This document shows, one piece after another, positions 41,193 through 46,783 of a stretch of DNA of 64,000 nucleotides. A model generated the notes under the pieces. The model was not told the origin of the DNA, ran no database searches, and was given only the letters and a program-made list of their open reading frames with translations. A program made the position numbers and the translations under genes. The stretch's first letter is position 1. Each line of letters opens with the position of its first letter. Location of the stretch: positions 1,798,001 to 1,862,000 of the forward strand of contig OY969423.1 of NCBI GenBank assembly GCA_963699225.1, given 5' to 3'. The DNA comes from VRUE01 sp963699225 (lineage in GTDB: Bacteria; Actinomycetota; Thermoleophilia; Solirubrobacterales; 70-9).

Positions 41193-41918
41193 ATGTACGG
41201 CAAAGGACTCAGACCCCTCTCGATCGCGACCGTCGTGGGGATCGCCGCTGCGCTCTCGCTGGTCTTCTTCTACGCCCCGCTCGACGCCGACCAGGGCTTC
41301 ATCCAGAAGATCTTCTACCTGCACGTGCCGCTGGCAATCGTGGCGCTGATCGGCTTCATCGTCGGCGGCGTCTTCGCGATCTTCCACCTTCGCAGTGGCA
41401 ACCGCAAGTGGGACGCCTACTCATACGTCTCGATCCACATGTCGGTGATCTTCGGCGTCGCCGTGCTGATCACCGGCTCGATCTGGGCCAAGGCCTCCTG
41501 GGGGCACTGGTGGGTCTGGGACGAGCCGACCCTGGTCAGCTTCCTGATCGTCTTCCTGATGTACGCGACTTACTACCCCTTCCGCTACGCGATCGAGGAC
41601 CCCGAGCGCCAGGCCCGCTACGCCTCGGTCTTCGCCGTCACCGCCGGCGCCTTCGTGCCGCTCAACTTCATGGCGGTGCGGATGGCGCAGAGCCTCGTGC
41701 ACCCGCGCGTCTTCGCCACCACCAACGGGGGGCTGCCCGGATCGATGATGTTCACCTTCCTCATCTGCCTCGCCGCGACGGCGCTGCTCTGGGTGACCCT
41801 GGTCAAGCTCGAGCTAACCGCGAAGAGCACCTCGGGCCAGCTGAAGCGGCTGCGACGGGCGCTCGACGCCCCGGCGCCAAACGCCGGCGGATCGCGGATC
41901 GCCCCGGAGGTGAGCTAG
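41193..41918 (+). CDS. ccmC: Cytochrome c biogenesis/heme handling protein CcmC
   Basis: A 241-residue six-helix membrane protein with the tryptophan-rich WWD signature SWGHWWVWDEPTLV in the loop after helix 3, and His in KIFYLHVPLA and SLVHPRV that can ligate heme. CcmC presents heme to CcmE in system I. The next gene begins immediately after its stop. No ccmE, ccmF or ccmH is in the window, so the rest of the pathway must be elsewhere. Confidence 0.93.
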   Translation: MYGKGLRPLSIATVVGIAAALSLVFFYAPLDADQGFIQKIFYLHVPLAIVALIGFIVGGVFAIFHLRSGNRKWDAYSYVSIHMSVIFGVAVLITGSIWAKASWGHWWVWDEPTLVSFLIVFLMYATYYPFRYAIEDPERQARYASVFAVTAGAFVPLNFMAVRMAQSLVHPRVFATTNGGLPGSMMFTFLICLAATALLWVTLVKLELTAKSTSGQLKRLRRALDAPAPNAGGSRIAPEVS

Positions 41919-42200
41919 GTGATCGGCCTGCTCCTCGCCGAGACGCCGGCGCTGCCGCTTGACGAGGCCGGCAAGTACGTCGCCGGCGCCTACGTCGTCT
42001 TCCTGGTCCTGATCGTGATCTACGTCGCGATCATGGCGAGCAAACTGCAGCGGATGGAGAAGGAGCTGCGCGAGCTGGCCGCATTTGCAGAAGCCCGTGC
42101 TGACAGCGACCAAGCCGCCCCCGGACGCGGGAGTGAGGGCCAATCCATATCTGATTCCTTGGCCCTCACGGGAGCAGAGGAGGCGGCGCCTGATGAGTGA
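41919..42200 (+). CDS. ccmD: CcmD-like small membrane protein
   Basis: A 93-residue protein with an N-terminal amphipathic start, one membrane helix (about residues 20-42) and the CcmD pattern AGKYVAGAYVV ... SKLQRMEKELREL. CcmD is a short one-helix stabiliser of the CcmC/CcmE complex. It is longer than most CcmD because of a hydrophilic 40-residue tail, part of which is encoded by the hairpin at 42133-42169. GTG start directly after the ccmC stop; it overlaps the hemA start by 8 bp. Confidence 0.8.
   Translation: MIGLLLAETPALPLDEAGKYVAGAYVVFLVLIVIYVAIMASKLQRMEKELRELAAFAEARADSDQAAPGRGSEGQSISDSLALTGAEEAAPDE
42133..42169 (+). other. Stem-loop in the ccmD tail, upstream of hemA
   Basis: Perfect 11-bp arms (42133-42143, 42159-42169, GTGAGGGCCAA and its complement) around a 15-nt loop. 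The hairpin ends 24 bases before the hemA ATG and just before its AGGAGG ribosome site, so it may affect coupled translation between ccmD and hemA. It lies in frame in the ccmD tail. Confidence 0.5.
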
Positions 42201-43527
42201 GCTGCTTGCCCTCGGCGTCTCGCACAAGACCGCTCCTCTCGACCTGCGCGAGCGGCTCTCGCTGACCGAGGGCCGCGCCGCCGGCGCCCTGCGCGAGCTG
42301 ACCGAGGTCGCCGGCATCCACGAGGCGGCTGCGATCTCGACCTGCAACCGCACCGAGCTCTACCTCGTCGTCTCCGACCCGGTCGAGGCCGAGTCGACGG
42401 CGCTCGGCGTGCTCACCCGCCAGGCCGAGATCCGCCCCACCGAGCTGCTCGGCCACCTCTACTCGCTGCGCTCCGGCGAGGCGGTCCGCCACCTCTTCCG
42501 CGTCACCGCCGGGCTCGACTCGATGATCCTCGGTGAGGCCGAGATCCAGGGCCAGGTCAAGCGCGCCTACGAGCTGGCCCTGGTCGAGGGCGGCACCGGG
42601 CCGATCCTCAACCGCCTCTTCCGTGGCGCCCTCGCTGCCGGCGGCCGCGCCCGCGACGAGACCGGGATCAGCGAGAAGAACGTCTCGATCCCCTCGGTTG
42701 CGGTCGAGCTGGCGCGGCGCACCTTGGGCGACCTCAGCGATCGCCGCGTGCTCGTCGTCGGCGCCGGCGAGACCGCCGAGTTGCTCGCCCGCGCCCTGGT
42801 CCGCCGCGGCGTCTCTACCGTCTTCGTCGCCAACCGTCACTACGACCGCGCGATCGGACTGGCCCAACAGTTCGACGGCAATGCGGTCCGCTTCGAGGAG
42901 CTGCCCGAGCAGCTCGAGCGGGCCGACATCGTCGTCTCGGCGACCAACTCGCCGCACCACATCGTCGAGCGCGACGACCTCGAGCAAGTGATGGCGACCC
43001 GCGAGGGGCGCCCGCTACTGCTGGTCGACATCGCCGTGCCGCGCGACATCGAGCCGGCCTGCCGCGAGATTGCCGGGGTCAGCCTGCACGACATCGACGA
43101 CGTCCAGAAGATCATCGAACGCAACACCAGCGGCCGCGAGGCCGAGGCGCGGCGAGCCGAGCGCCTGATCGACGCCGAGCAGGACCGCTTCGAGCGCTGG
43201 CTCGCCTCACTCGAGGTGGTGCCGACGATCGCCGCCCTGCGTGAGCGCGCCGACGAGGTCGTGCGCCGCGTCCTGGCCGAGAACGACGGGCGCTGGGAGG
43301 ACCTCAGCGAGGCCGACCGCGAGCGGCTGACCGTGATGGCGAAGGCGATTGCCTCGCGGCTGCTGCACGAGCCGACGTTGCGGATGAAGCGCTCGGCGGG
43401 AAGCGACGAGGCGTATCTCTATGTCAGCGCGCTGCGTGAGCTGTTCGGGCTGGACGTCGAGACCGAGCCGGAGGCCGAGGACGGGGCCTCGAACGTGACA
43501 GAGCTGCGCCGCCGCAAATCCAGTTGA
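42193..43527 (+). CDS. hemA: Glutamyl-tRNA reductase
   Basis: A 444-residue GluTR: GVSHKTAPLDLRERL opening, active-site Cys in ISTCNRTELY, SMILGEAEIQGQVK, NADPH-binding VVGAGETAELLA, and the C-terminal dimerisation helix. It makes glutamate-1-semialdehyde from Glu-tRNA, the first committed step of C5 tetrapyrrole synthesis. The ATG at 42193 sits within the last codons of ccmD, after AGGAGG, so expression is coupled to heme export genes. It overlaps hemC by 4 bp (TTGA). Confidence 0.97.
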   Translation: MSELLALGVSHKTAPLDLRERLSLTEGRAAGALRELTEVAGIHEAAAISTCNRTELYLVVSDPVEAESTALGVLTRQAEIRPTELLGHLYSLRSGEAVRHLFRVTAGLDSMILGEAEIQGQVKRAYELALVEGGTGPILNRLFRGALAAGGRARDETGISEKNVSIPSVAVELARRTLGDLSDRRVLVVGAGETAELLARALVRRGVSTVFVANRHYDRAIGLAQQFDGNAVRFEELPEQLERADIVVSATNSPHHIVERDDLEQVMATREGRPLLLVDIAVPRDIEPACREIAGVSLHDIDDVQKIIERNTSGREAEARRAERLIDAEQDRFERWLASLEVVPTIAALRERADEVVRRVLAENDGRWEDLSEADRERLTVMAKAIASRLLHEPTLRMKRSAGSDEAYLYVSALRELFGLDVETEPEAEDGASNVTELRRRKSS

Positions 43528-44408
43528 GCCTGCGGATCGCGACCCGCGGCAGCAAGCTGGCCATGGCCCAGGCCGGTCAGGTCGCCGAGATGCTGGGAGG
43601 GGCTGAGCTCGTACAAGTTGCTTCCGACGGCGGAGCCGAGGACAAGGCGCGGTTCGTGCGGGGGGTCGAGCAAGCGCTTCTCGCGGGCGAGGCGGAGATT
43701 GGGGTTCACTCGGCCAAGGACCTGCCGGCGGAGTTGACTGAGGGGCTGATGCTGGCGGCGGTGCCCAAGCGTGAGGATGCGCGGGATGCCTGGATTGGGG
43801 TCGGGTCTTCGCTCGATGAGGTGCCTGAGGGGGCGAAGGTGGGGACCGCGAGCTTGCGGCGGCAGGCGCAGTTGCTTGCGGTGCGGCCCGACCTCGAGGT
43901 GCGCGAGCTTCACGGCAACGTCGACACACGCCTGCGCAAGCTCGCCGAGGGTGAGCTCGATGCGATCGTGCTTGCGGTCGCTGGGCTGCGGCGGCTTGGA
44001 CGGGAGAGCGAGATCGCTTTCCCGATCCCCGGGGACGCGATGACGCCGGCCGCGGGGCAGGGTTCGTTGCTGCTGCAGATCCGCAATGAGGACGAGGATG
44101 CCTTGCGGATAGTCGACCCGATCGTCGACGAAGCCGCCTTGCGCGAGCTGACCGCCGAGCGCACCGTCGTTGCCCTGCTCGGCGCCGGCTGCGCCAGCCC
44201 GATTGGAGTCCACGGCAGAGTCGATGCCCAGAAGGACCGGATGCGGTTGGACGCCTTCATCGGCCTGCCCGACGGCAGCGAGTGGGCCCGCGACAGCGTC
44301 GAGGGCGACTCGACCGAGCCGACCGCGCTCGGCGCCGAGCTAGCGCAGCGCCTTATCGGCGCCGGCGCCCGCGAGCTGCTCGAGCGAGCGGAGGAGCTGG
44401 CTACATGA
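43524..44408 (+). CDS. hemC: Hydroxymethylbilane synthase (porphobilinogen deaminase)
   Basis: A 294-residue protein: RIATRGSKLAMAQA opening, VHSAKDLPAE, GTASLRRQAQLL, ELHGNVDTRLRKL and the dipyrromethane cofactor Cys in LGAGCASPIGVH. It polymerises four porphobilinogens into hydroxymethylbilane. A TTG start overlaps the hemA stop (TTGA). Part of the segment about 43730-44100 uses many codons ending in G or T where the neighbours use C, a local shift in codon use. It is followed by a family B palindrome before cobA-hemD. Confidence 0.94.
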   Translation: MSLRIATRGSKLAMAQAGQVAEMLGGAELVQVASDGGAEDKARFVRGVEQALLAGEAEIGVHSAKDLPAELTEGLMLAAVPKREDARDAWIGVGSSLDEVPEGAKVGTASLRRQAQLLAVRPDLEVRELHGNVDTRLRKLAEGELDAIVLAVAGLRRLGRESEIAFPIPGDAMTPAAGQGSLLLQIRNEDEDALRIVDPIVDEAALRELTAERTVVALLGAGCASPIGVHGRVDAQKDRMRLDAFIGLPDGSEWARDSVEGDSTEPTALGAELAQRLIGAGARELLERAEELAT

Positions 44409-44411
44409 GCG

Positions 44412-44458
44412 TTCCGGTGCGCTTTATGCACCCCCACGGAGTAAAAGGCGCACCGGAA
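44412..44458. repeat. Dispersed palindrome family B, copy 2
   Basis: Arms 44412-44425 and 44445-44458 pair over 14 bp with one G:U around a 19-nt loop that starts ATGCACC and ends GAGTAA. It fills the hemC to cobA-hemD gap and its last base is the A of the cobA-hemD start codon. The arm core GGTGCGCYTT, the loop length and the loop ends match the copy at 23912-23952. Confidence 0.85.
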
Positions 44459-45960
44459 TGACAGCACGGCCTGGAGTCGTCTACCTCGTTGGCGCCGGTC
44501 CGGGTGACCCGGGGCTGATGACGGCGCGCTCGCTGGCGCTGATCGGCTCGGCCGACGCGATCTACTACGACCGGCTGATCCCGCCGGGAGCGCTTGACGG
44601 GGCGCGCGAGGATGCCGAGCTGGTCTACGTCGGCAAGGCGCCCGGCGTGCCCTCAGTGCCCCAGGAGGAGATCGGCGAGCGGCTGATCGAGGCGGCGCGG
44701 GCCAGCAAGAGCGTGGTGCGGCTGAAGGGTGGGGATCCCTTCGTCTTCGGCCGCGGCGGCGAGGAGGGCGAGGCGCTGCGCGAGGCCGGGATCGAGTTCG
44801 AGCTGGTGCCGGGGATCACGGCCGGGGTTGCCGCCAGCGCCTACGCCGGCATCCCGGTCACCCACCGCGATGACGCCTCCGCGGTCGCCTTCGTCACCGG
44901 CCACGAGGATCCCGAGAAGGAGGAGAGCGCGCTCGATTGGGAGGCGCTCGCCCGCTTCCCCGGCACGCTCGCCTTCTACATGGGCGTCAAGCGCCTGGGC
45001 GACAACGCGGCCGCTCTGATCGCCGCCGGGCGCGACGCTGACGAGCCGGCCGCGGCGGTCGAACGCGGCACGATGGAGGGCCAGCGCACCGTCGTCGCCA
45101 CGCTCGGCACGCTGGCCGAGGCGGTCGCGCGCGAGCAGGTCAAGGCCCCGGCCCTGATCGTCGTCGGCCCCGTCGTCGCGCGCCGCGAGTCGCTTGCCTG
45201 GCTGGAGCGGCGTCCGCTCTACGGCCGCCGCGTCGTCGTCACCCGCGCCCGCGCCCAGGCCAGCGGCCTGGCGAAGACCTTGCGCAACCTCGGCGCCGAG
45301 GTAGTCGAGCTGCCGGCGATCCGGATCGAGCCGACTATCGGCAGCAACGAGGTGCGGAGCGCAATCGAGGGAATTGGCGACTACGCCCTGATCGTCCTCA
45401 CCAGCCCCAACGGGGTCCGCCTGCTCTTCGAGGCGATGCGGAACGCGAGCCTCGACTCTCGCGCCCTCGCCGGTGCGACCGTCGCCGCGATCGGTCCCGG
45501 CACGGCGCGCGCCTTGGCGAAGTGCGGCATCAGCGCCGACATCGTCCCCGAGCGCTTCGTCGCCGAGTCGCTGGTCGAATCGCTGGCTACGGTTGAGGTC
45601 AGCGCCAAGCGCGTCCTCGTCGCCCGCGCCGCCGACGCTCGCGACGTCATCCCCGAGCACCTCGAGGGCCGCGGCGCCGAAGTAGACGTCGTCGCCCTCT
45701 ACGAGACCGTGCGCGAGGAGCCCAGCCTTGAGGCGATCGAGGCCGCCCAGGCCGCCGACTACGTCACCTTCACCTCATCCTCAACCGTGCGCAACCTGAC
45801 CGAGGCGCTCGGCGAGCGCTTCCCCGGGGCCGCTCGTATCGTCTCAATCGGCCCGGTAACGAGCGAGGCCGTCGTCGACGCCGGCCTCGAGGTCAACGTC
45901 GAAGCCGCCCGCCACGACATCGACGGCCTCGTCGACGCCCTACTCAACGACGCACGGTGA
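44458..45960 (+). CDS. cobA-hemD: Uroporphyrinogen-III methyltransferase / uroporphyrinogen-III synthase fusion
   Basis: A 500-residue fusion. Residues about 5-245 are a SUMT/CobA domain: VYLVGAGPGDPGLMT, YDRLIP, RLKGGDPFVFGRGGEE, GVAASAYAGIPVTHR and VERGTM. Residues about 250-500 are a HemD domain with GRRVVVTRARAQ, VLTSPNGVRLLFEA, AIGPGTARAL and YVTFTSSSTVRNL. HemD makes uroporphyrinogen III; CobA methylates it at C2/C7 toward siroheme and cobalamin. This branch point sits in the heme operon. The ATG at 44458 overlaps the end of the upstream palindrome, and no clear ribosome site precedes it. Confidence 0.95.
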   Translation: MTARPGVVYLVGAGPGDPGLMTARSLALIGSADAIYYDRLIPPGALDGAREDAELVYVGKAPGVPSVPQEEIGERLIEAARASKSVVRLKGGDPFVFGRGGEEGEALREAGIEFELVPGITAGVAASAYAGIPVTHRDDASAVAFVTGHEDPEKEESALDWEALARFPGTLAFYMGVKRLGDNAAALIAAGRDADEPAAAVERGTMEGQRTVVATLGTLAEAVAREQVKAPALIVVGPVVARRESLAWLERRPLYGRRVVVTRARAQASGLAKTLRNLGAEVVELPAIRIEPTIGSNEVRSAIEGIGDYALIVLTSPNGVRLLFEAMRNASLDSRALAGATVAAIGPGTARALAKCGISADIVPERFVAESLVESLATVEVSAKRVLVARAADARDVIPEHLEGRGAEVDVVALYETVREEPSLEAIEAAQAADYVTFTSSSTVRNLTEALGERFPGAARIVSIGPVTSEAVVDAGLEVNVEAARHDIDGLVDALLNDAR

Positions 45961-45966
45961 TGGCTC

Positions 45967-46003
45967 TGGCGCTTTAGTGGCGCATAGCGACACCAAAGCG
46001 CCA
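45967..46003. repeat. Dispersed palindrome family A, copy 2
   Basis: Arms 45967-45979 and 45991-46003 (13 bp, one mismatch) around the 11-nt loop GCGCATAGCGA. Copy 1 at 20471 has the same 13/11/13 layout and differs at few positions. It lies between cobA-hemD and birA. An open frame for birA could be started inside it (GTG at 45977), but the ATG at 46016 after the repeat is preferred. Confidence 0.85.
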
Positions 46004-46015
46004 ATCCTCGCCGAC

Positions 46016-46783
46016 ATGCCCAACACGTTCGGGTCCCCCCACCGCCACTACCGAGTCACCGACTCGACCAACACACGCGCTCGCGAGCTGGTCGAAGACG
46101 GCGCCCCCGGCGGCACCGTGGTCACCGCACGCGAACAGACCGCCGGCCGGGGACGCGTCGGGCGGGTCTGGACCGCGCCCGAGGGCAAGGCGCTGCTCTA
46201 CTCGGCGATCCTGCGCCCACTTGACGAGCGCCACCTGCTGCTCCCACTCTCGGTCCCGCTCGCGGTCTGCGCAGCCGCCGAGGCGCTCCGTCCCGGGATC
46301 TCGTGCCAGGTCAAGTGGCCGAACGACGTCTGGCTCGAGGGCAGCAAGCTCTCCGGCATCCTGGTCGAGGCCCGCCCCCAAGACGGCTGGGCAGTAATCG
46401 GCGTCGGCCTCAACCTCTCCATAGCTCCCGACGAGTTCCCCGCTGACCTCCGTCAACCGGCGATTTCGCTCTTCGGCGCGACTGCGGAGAGTCGGGGGAA
46501 GTCCCGACGGAGCCTCCCCGCTGTTGCTCCGGCGGGGCTTCCCCCGACTCCCTCAACCGCTGCGGTAGTTCTAAGCCGCCACCTCGACCACTGGGTCTGG
46601 GCGGAAGACAACGAGGTGCTCAGCGAGTGGCGACGCCGCGACGGGCTACTTGGGCGCGAGGTCGCTTGGGGGGACGGCTCAGGCGTCGCCGACGGAATCG
46701 ACGACCGTGGCAACCTCATCGTTGCCGTTGCTGGCGGCGCCAGCGTCAGCCTCGGAGCCGGCGAGGTCCAGCTGCGCCTCTGA
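46016..46783 (+). CDS. birA: Biotin-[acetyl-CoA-carboxylase] ligase
   Basis: A 255-residue class I biotin protein ligase without N-terminal DNA-binding domain. It has DSTNTRARELV, the biotinoyl-AMP loop GRGRVGR (within TAGRGRVGRVW), KWPNDVWL, LSGILVEA and GVGLNLS, then a C-terminal SH3-like domain. It attaches biotin to carboxylase carrier domains. About residues 158-179 (Arg/Ser/Pro-rich) are encoded by a palindrome absent from the family. Its 3' end overlaps the convergent helicase gene by 105 bp in antisense. Confidence 0.93.
   Translation: MPNTFGSPHRHYRVTDSTNTRARELVEDGAPGGTVVTAREQTAGRGRVGRVWTAPEGKALLYSAILRPLDERHLLLPLSVPLAVCAAAEALRPGISCQVKWPNDVWLEGSKLSGILVEARPQDGWAVIGVGLNLSIAPDEFPADLRQPAISLFGATAESRGKSRRSLPAVAPAGLPPTPSTAAVVLSRHLDHWVWAEDNEVLSEWRRRDGLLGREVAWGDGSGVADGIDDRGNLIVAVAGGASVSLGAGEVQLRL
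46489..46550. repeat. Palindromic element inside birA
   Basis: Outer arms 46489-46505 and 46534-46550 pair over 17 bp with one G:U, and an inner 5-bp stem (CGGAG/CTCCG) encloses the loop CCTCCCCGCTGTTG. The element is in frame. The loop run CTCCCCGCTKTTG is shared with the palindrome in the dehydrogenase gene (10804-10850). Confidence 0.75.
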
